Of a stretch of DNA of 64,000 nucleotides, positions 42,740 to 51,961 are shown piece by piece. This stretch comes from Paenalcaligenes sp052103955 (lineage in GTDB: Bacteria; Pseudomonadota; Gammaproteobacteria; Burkholderiales; Burkholderiaceae_B), in NCBI GenBank assembly GCA_052103955.1, contig JBQELO010000016.1:1-64000 (forward strand), written 5' to 3'. Under the pieces are notes generated by a model. It saw only the letters and a program-made list of their open reading frames with translations. It was not told the DNA's origin and made no database searches. Made by a program: the position numbers and the translations under genes. Within the stretch, counting starts at the first letter, position 1. Every line of letters begins with the position of its first letter.

Positions 42740-44059
42740 ATGCAGGAAGGCATGCAAAATACCACCACAGGACGTTTGAGGGGCGCATTACAGCCTCAGG
42801 TAGCAAAGCGAGAGTTTTGGGCATGGGCGTTGTATGACTTTGCTAACTCTGGCTATACCACAGTGGTGCTGACCTCGGTATTTGGGGCTTATTTTGTAGG
42901 GGTTGTGGCAGAAGGCGCGACATGGGGCACCTTGGCGTGGACCCTAACCCTATCGCTTTCTTACTTATTGATCATGCTAAGCATGCCCGCACTAGGGGCG
43001 TGGGTGGACAGGCGTGGACGTAAGCGGTTTTTATTGTTTACCAGCACGCTGGGATGTGTATTGGGCACGTTGTTGTTGGCTGGAGCTAACCACGGCACCT
43101 TGTGGTGGGCCATGGCGTTTTTGGTGCTGTCTAACTATTGCTATTGTGTGGGCGAAGCGGTGATTGCGTCTTTCTTGCCTACCATTGCCAAGCCCGAAGC
43201 ATTGGGGCGTGTGTCAGGCTGGGGGTGGGGCTTTGGCTATTGTGGCGGCATGCTTACCCTAGGTTTGTCCTTGGTGTTGGTGGTGCTAGGTGAGCAGCGG
43301 GGCTGGGTAGCATCTGAGTATGTGCCATGGGTAATGGTGCTGACAGCTGTAGTGTTTGGCGTGGCAGCTATACCTGCTTTTTTATGGCTAAAAGAACCGA
43401 CTGCGATTACAGATACAGCACAGCAGCATGGCTGGTTTGCACACATACAGCATGCGTATAAAGAAAGCCGTGCGCATTTTCCTGATTTGTACCGACTATT
43501 GTGTTGTTGTGCCTGCTATCAAGCGGGCATTTCGGTGGTGATTACGTTGTCATCAGTGTATGCCACTCAAGTCATGGGGTTTGAAATGGGTCAGACTATG
43601 CTGCTGATCTTTACCGTGAATATAGCGGCCGCTTTGGGGGCGTTAGTATTTGGGTCTGTACAAGATGCCATAGGGCATCGCTTAGCGCTGATGCTGACGT
43701 TGTTGGGGTGGTTGGTGATGATTGTAGTGGCGAGTTTCACTACGTCAGTCACAGGTTTTTGGATAGCGGCTGCCTTGGCTGGTTTATGTATAGGGAGCAG
43801 CCAAAGTGCTGGTAGAGCGATGGTGGGTGCCTTAACACCTCACGGTCGTCTGGGGGAATTTTATGCGCTGTGGAGTTTTGCAGTACAACTGGCAGCAGTA
43901 GTGGGGCCCTTATCGTATGGCATTGTGGTCTGGGTAAGCCAAGGGAATCAACGTTTAGCGTTGTTGCTAACGGGATTGTTTTTTATTGTTGCGTTGATAG
44001 TGTTGAGAAAAGTAGATTTCATGCGTGGCGTGCAACACGCTCAGCATGCAGGAGAATAG
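42740..44059 (+). CDS. MFS transporter, UMF1 family
   Basis: Inner membrane permease of 439 residues with about twelve hydrophobic helices. REFWAWALYDFANSGYTTVVLT (about 24-45) is the signature of the UMF1 (Atg22-like) branch of the major facilitator superfamily, and GAWVDRRGRKRFLL near 89-102 is the MFS loop 2-3 motif. The substrate is unknown; some relatives export amino acids. ATG 42740 was taken, while ATG 42752 has AGGAAGG just upstream and is possible. The next permease gene begins at its stop. Confidence 0.85.
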   Translation: MQEGMQNTTTGRLRGALQPQVAKREFWAWALYDFANSGYTTVVLTSVFGAYFVGVVAEGATWGTLAWTLTLSLSYLLIMLSMPALGAWVDRRGRKRFLLFTSTLGCVLGTLLLAGANHGTLWWAMAFLVLSNYCYCVGEAVIASFLPTIAKPEALGRVSGWGWGFGYCGGMLTLGLSLVLVVLGEQRGWVASEYVPWVMVLTAVVFGVAAIPAFLWLKEPTAITDTAQQHGWFAHIQHAYKESRAHFPDLYRLLCCCACYQAGISVVITLSSVYATQVMGFEMGQTMLLIFTVNIAAALGALVFGSVQDAIGHRLALMLTLLGWLVMIVVASFTTSVTGFWIAAALAGLCIGSSQSAGRAMVGALTPHGRLGEFYALWSFAVQLAAVVGPLSYGIVVWVSQGNQRLALLLTGLFFIVALIVLRKVDFMRGVQHAQHAGE

Positions 44060-44060
44060 G

Positions 44061-44942
44061 TTGGAACAAAGTGAGTCAAGCCGTAATGCCCTGTTGTTAA
44101 TGGGGCTAACCATTGTGTTATGGGGCGTGAGCTGGATTGTGATGAAATCCATGACCAAGCTCATTGGTCCTATAGATCTGGTGGCCACACGTTATGTCAT
44201 CGCATTTTTGTTTTTATTTGCGGTGCAATGCTGGCGACGCATTCCATTTAGTATGCCGCCGTTTTGGCTATGCTTAGGTATAGCGGTGATGCAGACAGTG
44301 GGGTTTCAGGTGTTGGCCCAGTTTGCGTTGATGAGCGGTGGCGCTGGACAGGTGGTGCTGTTGGCATACACCATGCCGTTTTGGGTGGTGTTTTTCTCGT
44401 GGCGCATTATGGGCAATAAGCCCGATGCCAAGTACTTAATTGCATTGGGTTTTGGTTTGGCTGGTTTGCTACTGGTGCTGAAGCCGTGGGATGGCATGGG
44501 CGGTATGCTGAGCTCATTGTTGGCTTTGTTTTCTGGCGCATGTTGGGGTATTGGCGCTGTGTGGTCAAAGGTGATGTTTGAAAAGCACCAACCTAACATC
44601 ATCAACCTGACAGTGTGGCAATTATTGATGGGTGCTGTGATTACAATCCCTTTGGGTTTTATCGTGCCGCAGCAACCGTGGGTATATGGCCCCGAGTTGT
44701 TTATTGGGTTGCTCTATATGGGGGCGTTGGCTTCTGGCATGGGTTGGTTGCTGTGGTTAAGCGTTATTCAACGAGTGTCAGCAACGGTTGCTGGTATGTC
44801 CAGTTTGGGTGTGCCAGTACTAGCGATTTTGTTGGCGTGGTGGGTGCTGGGTGAAGTGCCTGATATGTTCACCAAAATGGGTGTGGTATTGGTGGTGACG
44901 GGGCTTGTGGTGGTTAACTTGCCGGGCCGCAGAAAAGCATAG
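44061..44942 (+). CDS. EamA family (drug/metabolite) transporter
   Basis: Inner membrane permease with about ten helices in two EamA repeats: the first starts ALLLMGLTIVLWGVSWIVMK and the second around SLLALFSGACWGIGAVWSKVMF. TTG 44061 was chosen because AGGAG lies 6 bases upstream and it starts directly after the preceding stop codon, giving 293 residues. ATG 44046 would start inside the previous gene and has no ribosome-binding site. The substrate cannot be read. The pairing with the MFS gene suggests cotranscription. Confidence 0.85.
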   Translation: MEQSESSRNALLLMGLTIVLWGVSWIVMKSMTKLIGPIDLVATRYVIAFLFLFAVQCWRRIPFSMPPFWLCLGIAVMQTVGFQVLAQFALMSGGAGQVVLLAYTMPFWVVFFSWRIMGNKPDAKYLIALGFGLAGLLLVLKPWDGMGGMLSSLLALFSGACWGIGAVWSKVMFEKHQPNIINLTVWQLLMGAVITIPLGFIVPQQPWVYGPELFIGLLYMGALASGMGWLLWLSVIQRVSATVAGMSSLGVPVLAILLAWWVLGEVPDMFTKMGVVLVVTGLVVVNLPGRRKA

Positions 44943-44997
44943 ATGGCCTGAGGCGTGGTGGTGAACGCTGCCACGCTAGATAGCAGTACACATAAAA

Positions 44998-45052
44998 CTG
45001 GGGGCTGTACGGTGTAGATGGGTTATCTACCGTGCAGCCCCCAGCGTTTTTC
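44998..45052. terminator. Long terminator hairpin between convergent genes
   Basis: CTGGGGGCTGTACGGT (44998-45013) pairs with ACCGTGCAGCCCCCAG (45029-45044), extended inward by GTAGAT/ATCTAC. CGTTTTT follows on the plus strand; on the minus strand the stem runs into TTTTATG. It separates the permease gene and etfQO. Confidence 0.9.
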
Positions 45053-45092
45053 TGGATGCGGCTAGGCCGCACCTAGAAAAGTCGTCATGTGA

Positions 45093-46742
45093 TTACATGC
45101 CGTTGTACACCGGCCCTTCGCCACCTTGTGGTGGTATCCATACGATGTTTTGGGAAGGGTCTTTGATGTCACAGGTTTTACAGTGCACACAGTTTTGCGC
45201 GTTAATTTGCAACTGGTCTTCACCTGCATCGTTTTTAATAAACTCGTAAACGCCAGCCGGGCAGTAACGTGCTTCTGGGCCTGCGTAGGTAGCCAGATTC
45301 AGTTTGACCGGGATGGATGCGTCTTTTAGTGTCAGGTGAATAGGCTCGTCTTCTTCGTGGTTGGTGTTCGAGATAAAGACAGAGCTTAGGCGGTCAAAGG
45401 TGAGTTTGCCGTCGGGTTTTGGATAGTCTATACGCTGGCACTGGTCAGCAGGCTGCAAGAAAGCGTGGTCTGGTTTGGTGTTACGCAAAGACCAAGGCAT
45501 TTTGCCGCGCAGTACCAATTGCTCAATACCTGTCATGAGCGTGCCCACGGTACGGCCTTTTTTGAACCACTGTTTAAAGTTACGTGCTTTGTTCAGCTCG
45601 TCGTGCAGCCATGATTGCTCAAAAGCGGCAGGGTAGGCACTTAGCTCATCGTACTCACGGTTATTCGCCAAGGCATCCACAATGGCGTCAGCAGCCATCA
45701 TGCCGGACTTGATTGCTGCGTGGCTGCCTTTGATGCGCGAGGCATTTAAGAAACCAGCCTCACAGCCCACCAACGCACCACCAGGGAACACCAGTTTAGG
45801 CAAGGACAGCAAACCACCAGCGGTTAGAGCGCGTGCACCATAGGCCAAACGCTTACCACCTTCAAAGGTGGAACGTACGTAGGGGTGTGTTTTGAAACGC
45901 TGGAACTCTTCAAAGGGTGACAACCATGGGTTGGCGTAATCCAAGCCTACTACCAAACCAATTACTACAATGTTGTTGTCCAAGTGGTAAAGGAACGCAC
46001 CACCGTAAGTATCGGAATCCAAGGGCCAGCCAGCCAAGTGCATGACCAAGCCTGGTTGGGATTGGGAAGGGTCAACTTCCCACATTTCTTTGATACCAAT
46101 ACCGTAGCTTTGGGCGTTTTTGCCTTCGTCTAGTTTGTATTTTTCGGTCAGTTGACGACCTAAGTGACCACGGGAGCCTTCAGCAAAAATCGTGTATTTT
46201 GCCAGTAGTTCCATACCAGGTTGGTAGTGTGCGGTATGTGTGCCATCGCGGGCCACACCCATATCGCCAGTGATCACGCCGCGCACGGCTTTGCCGTCCT
46301 CGGTGTACAGCAGGGTGGCAGCGGCAAAACCCGGGAAAATATCCACACCCAGAGCTTCGGCTTGTTCCCCCAACCATTTGGTTACATCACCTAAACGCAC
46401 AATGTAGTTGCCATGGTTTTTAAAACAGTCTGGCAGCATCCACATGGGTGTTTCTTTGGCGCCTTTTTCATCCAAGAAAACAAACTTGTCAGCGTTCACT
46501 TCTATGTTTAGTGGTGCGCCTTTGTCTTTCCAGTCTGGAATGAGCTCTGTTAGCGCTTGGGGATCCATCACTGCGCCAGACAAAATATGAGCACCGATTT
46601 CCGCCCCTTTCTCCAATACACAAACGCTGATGTCTTGGTTAGCTGTGGCGGCACGTTGTTTGATACGGATGGCTGTGGCTAAGCCAGCAGGGCCACCGCC
46701 TACGATGACCACATCGTATTCCATCGATTCGCGTTCAGACAT
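45093..46742 (-). CDS. etfQO: Electron transfer flavoprotein-ubiquinone oxidoreductase
   Basis: Inner membrane-associated enzyme that passes electrons from acyl-CoA and amino acid dehydrogenases, via ETF, to ubiquinone. It has 549 residues from ATG 46742 (GGAGG upstream). The FAD motif VIVGGGPAGLATA is at 12-24. The C-terminal [4Fe-4S] cluster has cysteines 494, 518, 521 and 524 (CPAGVYEF...NCVHCKTCDI). It ends with IVWIPPQGGEGPVYNGM, typical of the family. No etfAB genes are adjacent. Confidence 0.97.
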   Translation of the reverse strand: MSERESMEYDVVIVGGGPAGLATAIRIKQRAATANQDISVCVLEKGAEIGAHILSGAVMDPQALTELIPDWKDKGAPLNIEVNADKFVFLDEKGAKETPMWMLPDCFKNHGNYIVRLGDVTKWLGEQAEALGVDIFPGFAAATLLYTEDGKAVRGVITGDMGVARDGTHTAHYQPGMELLAKYTIFAEGSRGHLGRQLTEKYKLDEGKNAQSYGIGIKEMWEVDPSQSQPGLVMHLAGWPLDSDTYGGAFLYHLDNNIVVIGLVVGLDYANPWLSPFEEFQRFKTHPYVRSTFEGGKRLAYGARALTAGGLLSLPKLVFPGGALVGCEAGFLNASRIKGSHAAIKSGMMAADAIVDALANNREYDELSAYPAAFEQSWLHDELNKARNFKQWFKKGRTVGTLMTGIEQLVLRGKMPWSLRNTKPDHAFLQPADQCQRIDYPKPDGKLTFDRLSSVFISNTNHEEDEPIHLTLKDASIPVKLNLATYAGPEARYCPAGVYEFIKNDAGEDQLQINAQNCVHCKTCDIKDPSQNIVWIPPQGGEGPVYNGM

Positions 46743-46971
46743 GTAAGAGGTCCTCCGGTTATAGGTATAGTGCAGCACAGTACTAGCGATGACGCTCAAA
46801 GCCTGTGCAACAAAAGTAGTAAGATGCTGCCAATTATAGGGTAGGCAGCGGTTTGCGGGACTAAAAGCAACTTCATAATAGGCAAACAGTTTGTTTTAGA
46901 ACGCTATACTGTTGGTTTAAGCGTAACGTAGAGATTGCTTCGTTACCAGAGCGCACAAGATTGTCAGGAAA

Positions 46972-48777
46972 ATGAATAAACTCAAGGCTTCCCACTCTAT
47001 TAGTGACCGTATTCAGGCGCTACGTGCCGTGATGCAGCAGGCAGCTGTGCAGGCGTGTTTTATCCCTTCTGCCGACCCTCATTTGTCCGAGTATTTGCCC
47101 GAACACTGGCAAGCCAGAGCATGGCTAAGTGGTTTTGGTGGGTCTGCTGGCAGTTTGTTGGTCACCGCAGATTTTGCTGGTTTATGGACAGACAGTCGCT
47201 ACTGGGTTCAGGCCGAGAGTGATTTGCGTGACTCTGGCGTGACGTTGATGCGTCAAGGCGATACGGGAGTGTTAGACCCTTTGCCTTGGGTGGAAGCGCG
47301 GTTGGCTAAGGGCAATGTGGTTGCTATAGATGGTAATGTGCTGTCTATGCAGAGCTTCGAAGCGTGGAGTCGTCTGTTAGATAGCGGCATTACGTTAGAA
47401 ACCTCTTTGGATTTACCCGGACAGATTTGGGATCAACGGCCCGCATTACCACATGAGCTCGTGTATGAGCATGCGTTAGAGTATGCGATTGAGTCACGAG
47501 CACAGAAGTTGCAGCAAGTTCGTGAGGAAATGGTGGCGCTGGATGTGGGCGGTCATTTGATCTCTAGCTTGGACGACATTGCGTGGCTGTTGAACTTACG
47601 CGGTGGGGATGTGCCCTATAACCCCGTGTTCTTGGCGCATTTTTGGTTAGATGCTAAGCAAGCCATTTTGTATGTGGCGGCGGGTAAAGTGCCCGCGGCG
47701 CTGGAAAAAACCTTGCGTGCCGATGGGGTGGAGTTACGTGAGTACAGCCAAATAGCGGTTGATTTGGCTAACTTACCAGACGACATGTCAGTATTGGTGG
47801 ACCCACAACGTGTAACGGTGGGGACGCTATTGGCTGCACCGCAGGTACAGTGGTTGCAAGCATTAAACCCGTCACAGACCTTAAAAGCCATCAAAAGTGA
47901 TCGGGCGATCGCACACATTCGACGCGCGATGGAACACGATGGCGCGGCATTGTGTGAGTTCTTTGCATGGTTTGATCGCACTGTGCGTGAACGTGCGATT
48001 ACCGAACTAGAGGTAGATGAAGAACTTACCGCTAAGCGTGCCGCTAAGCCAGGCTTTGTCAGCCCAAGCTTTGGCACTATTGCGGCATTTGGCCCTAACG
48101 GCGCTATGCCTCATTACCAAGCTACCGAGCAGAGTTACGCTGCGATAGAAGGCAATGGCTTGTTGCTGATTGATTCTGGTGGCCAGTATTGGGGCGGCAC
48201 AACGGACATCACCCGTGTGGTGCCCGTTGGGCAGATTAGTGCCGAGGAAAAGCGTGACTTTACCTTAGTGTTAAAAGGCATGATTCAATTGTCGCAGGCC
48301 GTTTTCCCTGTGGGGCTAACCGGCCAACAGTTGGATGTCTTGGCGAGACAGCCGTTGTGGCGTGAAGGGCTAGAGTTCGGTCACGGTACAGGCCATGGCG
48401 TAGGGTACTTCTTAAACGTACACGAAGGCCCGCAGTCTATTTCATGGCGTGGTAGGCCCGCTAAACCGGTGGCCATGAAGCAAGGTATGGTGACATCTAA
48501 CGAGCCGGGTTTGTACAGGGCAGGGAAGTGGGGTATTCGTATCGAAAACCTAGTGGTGGCGCAGCCTGCGCTACGTACTGAGTTTGGCGAATTCCTGCGT
48601 TTTGAGACGCTAACCTTGTGTCCTATAGATACACGTTGTATTGAACGTTCTTTATTAACGCAAGATGAGGTGCAGTGGTTAAACAGTTACCACGCCGAGG
48701 TACGAGAACGCCTCTCACCTCTCTTGCAAGCAGAGGCTTTAGAGTGGCTGCACGAGCAGACGCAAGCCTTGTTGTAA
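46972..48777 (+). CDS. Xaa-Pro aminopeptidase (family M24B, long form)
   Basis: Removes N-terminal residues next to proline. It has 601 residues, the three-domain long form resembling eukaryotic cytosolic aminopeptidase P (XPNPEP1), longer than E. coli PepP. The two creatinase-like N-terminal domains (about 12-315) are followed by the metallopeptidase domain. Metal ligands lie in LLLIDSGGQYWGGTTDIT (two Asp, about 401 and 412), GTGHGVGYFLNVHEGP (His, about 474) and TSNEPGLY...IRIENL (Glu, about 510 and 523). AGGAA precedes ATG 46972. Confidence 0.92.
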   Translation: MNKLKASHSISDRIQALRAVMQQAAVQACFIPSADPHLSEYLPEHWQARAWLSGFGGSAGSLLVTADFAGLWTDSRYWVQAESDLRDSGVTLMRQGDTGVLDPLPWVEARLAKGNVVAIDGNVLSMQSFEAWSRLLDSGITLETSLDLPGQIWDQRPALPHELVYEHALEYAIESRAQKLQQVREEMVALDVGGHLISSLDDIAWLLNLRGGDVPYNPVFLAHFWLDAKQAILYVAAGKVPAALEKTLRADGVELREYSQIAVDLANLPDDMSVLVDPQRVTVGTLLAAPQVQWLQALNPSQTLKAIKSDRAIAHIRRAMEHDGAALCEFFAWFDRTVRERAITELEVDEELTAKRAAKPGFVSPSFGTIAAFGPNGAMPHYQATEQSYAAIEGNGLLLIDSGGQYWGGTTDITRVVPVGQISAEEKRDFTLVLKGMIQLSQAVFPVGLTGQQLDVLARQPLWREGLEFGHGTGHGVGYFLNVHEGPQSISWRGRPAKPVAMKQGMVTSNEPGLYRAGKWGIRIENLVVAQPALRTEFGEFLRFETLTLCPIDTRCIERSLLTQDEVQWLNSYHAEVRERLSPLLQAEALEWLHEQTQALL

Positions 48778-48878
48778 AACAGGTGCAGCCGGGTCAGTTT
48801 GTTTCACCTGACCCATGGTTGCCGTTATAATCCAAATTTCCCGCTATAGCCTGATCTAACCCTCAGGCGTCTATCGAA

Positions 48879-50516
48879 ATGACCACCAAATATGTATTTG
48901 TAACAGGGGGGGTAGTCTCCTCTCTGGGTAAAGGCATTGCAGCGGCATCACTGGCCGCGCTACTCGAATCTCGCGGTTTGCGTGTCACCATGCTCAAGCT
49001 GGATCCTTATATCAACGTGGATCCAGGCACCATGAGCCCTTTCCAGCACGGCGAAGTCTTCGTGACCGAAGACGGTGCGGAAACTGATCTGGACTTAGGA
49101 CACTACGAACGATTCATTTCTACCAAAATGCGTAAGGTGAATAACTTTACCACCGGTAAAATTTATGAATCCGTTTTACGTAAAGAGCGCCGCGGCGACT
49201 ACTTGGGTAAAACCGTTCAGGTTATTCCCCATATCACCAACGAAATTCAAGACTTCATCATGCGTGGCGCCAAAGCGGCCTACAACGGTGAGGCCGATGT
49301 GGCGATTGTTGAAATTGGCGGTACTGTAGGGGACATTGAGTCCTTGCCGTTCTTGGAAGCTGTACGTCAAATGGGCTTGCGCTTAGGGCGTAACCATACG
49401 GCATTGGTGCACCTGACTTTGGTGCCATTCATCAAGTCAGCAGGCGAATTAAAAACCAAACCTACACAGCATTCTGTACAGAAACTGCGTGAAATTGGTT
49501 TGTTCCCTAATGCCTTGTTGTGTCGTGCAGATCGCGAAATCCCAGATGATGAGCGTGCCAAAATCTCGATGTTCTCCAATGTGCCATTGGATGCCGTGAT
49601 TTCAGTGTGGGATGCAACGTCCATCTACAAGATTCCTTCCATGTTGCATAAACAAGGTTTGGATCAGTTGGTGTGTGATGCCTTGTCTATTTCTCCACCG
49701 CCTGCTGATTTGACCATGTGGGATAATCTGGTTGATGCATTGGAGCACCCAGAGCACGAAATCACTATCGGTATGGTAGGTAAATATGTGGAGCTGACAG
49801 AGTCCTACAAATCGCTAAGCGAGGCGTTGATTCATGCCGGTATTCACACACGCACCCAAGTCAAAATCCAATACATCGACTCTGAAGACATTGAGCGCGA
49901 TGGCACAGGTTGCTTGGAAGGCTTGAGCGCCATTCTTGTACCTGGCGGTTTTGGTAAACGTGGTACAGAAGGCAAGATCACCGCAATACGCTACGCACGC
50001 GAAAATAAAGTACCTTTCTTGGGTATTTGTTTGGGCATGCAGTTGGCTGTGGTTGAGTTTGCTCGCCATGTAGCTGGTTTGGGTGGTGCAAACAGTACCG
50101 AGTTTGATCCTTCCGCTGCACACCCTGTGGTGGCGTTGATTACCGAATGGCAAGACCGCGACGGTAATGTAGAGCACCGTAGCCAAGAAGATGACTTGGG
50201 CGGCACCATGCGTAAAGGTGCACAGCGTTGTCCTGTGAAAGCAGGCACACGTGCAGCCGATATCTATGGCCCAGAGGTTAACGAGCGTCACCGTCACCGT
50301 TTTGAGGTGAACAACGCTTATGTACCTCGATTGGAAGAAGCTGGTTTGGTGATCAGTGCTCGTACTCCTACCGAGAACTTGCCTGAAATCATGGAAATCC
50401 CAACTCACCCTTGGTTCATGGGCGTGCAGTTCCATCCGGAATTCACCTCTACACCACGTGATGGGCATCCATTGTTCATCAGCTATGTTAAAGCTGCTTT
50501 GGCGAACCTTCGCTAA
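48879..50516 (+). CDS. pyrG: CTP synthase
   Basis: Makes CTP from UTP, ATP and glutamine. It has 545 residues. The N-terminal amidoligase domain starts TKYVFVTGGVVSSLGKGIAA, with the nucleotide-binding loop. The C-terminal glutaminase has the nucleophile Cys in LGICLGMQLAVVE near 382 and the His-Glu pair in VQFHPEFTSTP near 519. The gap to the preceding aminopeptidase gene has a hairpin GGGTCAG/CTGACCC (48791-48814) without a T tract. pyrG-kdsA-eno order is typical of betaproteobacteria. Confidence 0.98.
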   Translation: MTTKYVFVTGGVVSSLGKGIAAASLAALLESRGLRVTMLKLDPYINVDPGTMSPFQHGEVFVTEDGAETDLDLGHYERFISTKMRKVNNFTTGKIYESVLRKERRGDYLGKTVQVIPHITNEIQDFIMRGAKAAYNGEADVAIVEIGGTVGDIESLPFLEAVRQMGLRLGRNHTALVHLTLVPFIKSAGELKTKPTQHSVQKLREIGLFPNALLCRADREIPDDERAKISMFSNVPLDAVISVWDATSIYKIPSMLHKQGLDQLVCDALSISPPPADLTMWDNLVDALEHPEHEITIGMVGKYVELTESYKSLSEALIHAGIHTRTQVKIQYIDSEDIERDGTGCLEGLSAILVPGGFGKRGTEGKITAIRYARENKVPFLGICLGMQLAVVEFARHVAGLGGANSTEFDPSAAHPVVALITEWQDRDGNVEHRSQEDDLGGTMRKGAQRCPVKAGTRAADIYGPEVNERHRHRFEVNNAYVPRLEEAGLVISARTPTENLPEIMEIPTHPWFMGVQFHPEFTSTPRDGHPLFISYVKAALANLR

Positions 50517-50608
50517 GGTGGTGGATCAACGCCTGTTTGCGTAGTAGGCAGACAGGCGCGATCAGGCTCAGGCCTGAAGTATTGAATTTTTGTTTACCGG
50601 GAGCTGCT

Positions 50609-51466
50609 ATGGAATTATGTGGTTTTCAGGTTGGTCTTGATAGACCTTTCTTCCTGATTGCTGGTCCATGTGTGATCGAGTCGCGCCAAATGGCGTTTGA
50701 TACAGCGGGTGTGCTGAAAGAAATCACGGACGAATTGGGTATTCCATTCATTTATAAAAGTTCGTTTGATAAGGCCAATCGTAGCTCCGGCAGTTCGTTC
50801 CGTGGCCCAGGTATACAGGAAGGTCTGCAAATCTTGGCTGATGTGCGTGCGCACTACGGTGTGCCTGTGCTGACCGATGTGCACGATAAGGATCAAGTGG
50901 ATGATGTGGCTGCCATTGTGGATGTGCTGCAAACGCCAGCCTTCTTGTGCAGGCAAACTGACTTTATTCAAGCCTGTGCAGCCACACTAAAACCCGTCAA
51001 TATCAAAAAAGGCCAATTTCTTGCGCCGCATGACATGGTGCATGTGGTAGAGAAAGCTCGTGCTGCGGCGCGTGAAGTGGGTGGTGATGGCGACACTATT
51101 ATGGTGTGTGAGCGTGGCGCTTCATTTGGCTACAACAACCTCGTGTCGGATATGCGCTCGCTCGCCATTATGCGTGAAACACAGTGCCCAGTCGTGTTTG
51201 ATGCGACGCACTCTGTGCAGTTGCCTGGTGGCCAAGGTAGTAAATCGGGTGGTCAAAGCGAATTTGTGCCCGTGTTGGCCCGAGCAGCGGTAGCCGTGGG
51301 GATAGCGGGTTTGTTTATGGAAACACATCCAGACCCAAGCAAAGCGCTGTCTGATGGCCCTAACGCTGTGCCATTGCATTTAATGCCTGCCTTGTTACGC
51401 AGCCTTAAAGAAATTGACCAGATCGTGAAGCAAGATGGTGGCTTACTAGAAGCCAACTGGAAGTAA
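50609..51466 (+). CDS. kdsA: 3-deoxy-D-manno-octulosonate 8-phosphate synthase
   Basis: Condenses arabinose 5-phosphate and PEP to KDO-8-phosphate for the LPS core. It has 285 residues from ATG 50609, where GGGAG stands upstream and the conserved N-terminus begins. FFLIAGPCVIES (about 14-25) and KSSFDKANRSS (about 51-61) are signature motifs, with the PEP-binding lysine. RQTDFIQA and DATHSVQLPGG (about 200-210) complete the TIM barrel. It lies between pyrG and the DUF1330 gene. Confidence 0.97.
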   Translation: MELCGFQVGLDRPFFLIAGPCVIESRQMAFDTAGVLKEITDELGIPFIYKSSFDKANRSSGSSFRGPGIQEGLQILADVRAHYGVPVLTDVHDKDQVDDVAAIVDVLQTPAFLCRQTDFIQACAATLKPVNIKKGQFLAPHDMVHVVEKARAAAREVGGDGDTIMVCERGASFGYNNLVSDMRSLAIMRETQCPVVFDATHSVQLPGGQGSKSGGQSEFVPVLARAAVAVGIAGLFMETHPDPSKALSDGPNAVPLHLMPALLRSLKEIDQIVKQDGGLLEANWK

Positions 51467-51479
51467 TCAAGGAGACAAC

Positions 51480-51764
51480 ATGGCAGCTTATATTATTGCC
51501 AATGTGGATGTAACTGATCCGGAACAATACAAAGCCTACCAACAGCTTTCTACGCATGCGATGAAAAAGCATAACGTGAAATTGTTGGCACGGGGTGGGG
51601 AAACTCTGACCTTGGAAGGCAATGCCCCCAAGCGTACAGTAGTGATTGAGTTTGAAACCATGGGAGCTGCAGAAGCTTTCTACAACTCGCCCGAATACTT
51701 GGCCGCTCGCCAATCACGGGAAAACGCCGCGCACATGACTATGTATGTGGTGCAAGGGGTGTAA
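51480..51764 (+). CDS. DUF1330 domain protein
   Basis: 94-residue ferredoxin-like dimeric alpha/beta barrel protein of unknown function. AAYIIANVDVTDPEQYKAYQ (2-21) and VIEFETMGAAEAFYNSPEY (about 56-74) are the two conserved halves. AAGGAG lies 6 bases before the ATG, and it follows kdsA after 13 bases, so it is probably cotranscribed. This small gene between kdsA and eno is a recurrent neighbour in Burkholderiales, but its role is not known to me. Confidence 0.9.
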   Translation: MAAYIIANVDVTDPEQYKAYQQLSTHAMKKHNVKLLARGGETLTLEGNAPKRTVVIEFETMGAAEAFYNSPEYLAARQSRENAAHMTMYVVQGV

Positions 51765-51850
51765 CCATCCCACTATAAGATGAAAGAATCTGACAGGGTA
51801 GGTACTTTTAATACATACACACCATAAAGAGATTGGTGAGTCAGGTACTT

Positions 51851-51922
51851 TATAATTCTTATTACTGAGCATGAACATTCTTGCCGGATTTGTGGCAGCA
51901 GCAACAGATCCGGTTCGTTTTT
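51851..51922 (+). promoter_or_regulatory. eno leader: -10 box followed by a terminator-like hairpin
   Basis: A perfect TATAAT stands at 51851-51856. Downstream CCGGATTTGT (51884-51893) pairs with ACAGATCCGG (51904-51913), one T-G wobble, and TTCGTTTTT follows. The eno ATG lies 40 bases later. A start of transcription near 51863 would place the hairpin inside the eno leader; otherwise it is the kdsA-operon terminator. Confidence 0.5.
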
Positions 51923-51961
51923 ATCAGCGTTATCGCTAACAGCAAGCAGGACTGTCAAAAC

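Noticed and set aside
48791..48814. Hairpin GGGTCAG/CTGACCC between the aminopeptidase P gene and pyrG as a terminator
   Set aside because: There is no T tract after the stem on either strand, so it was only mentioned in the pyrG entry.
49815..50468. Antisense frame of 217 residues inside pyrG
   Set aside because: It is antisense to the conserved glutaminase domain; no independent support.
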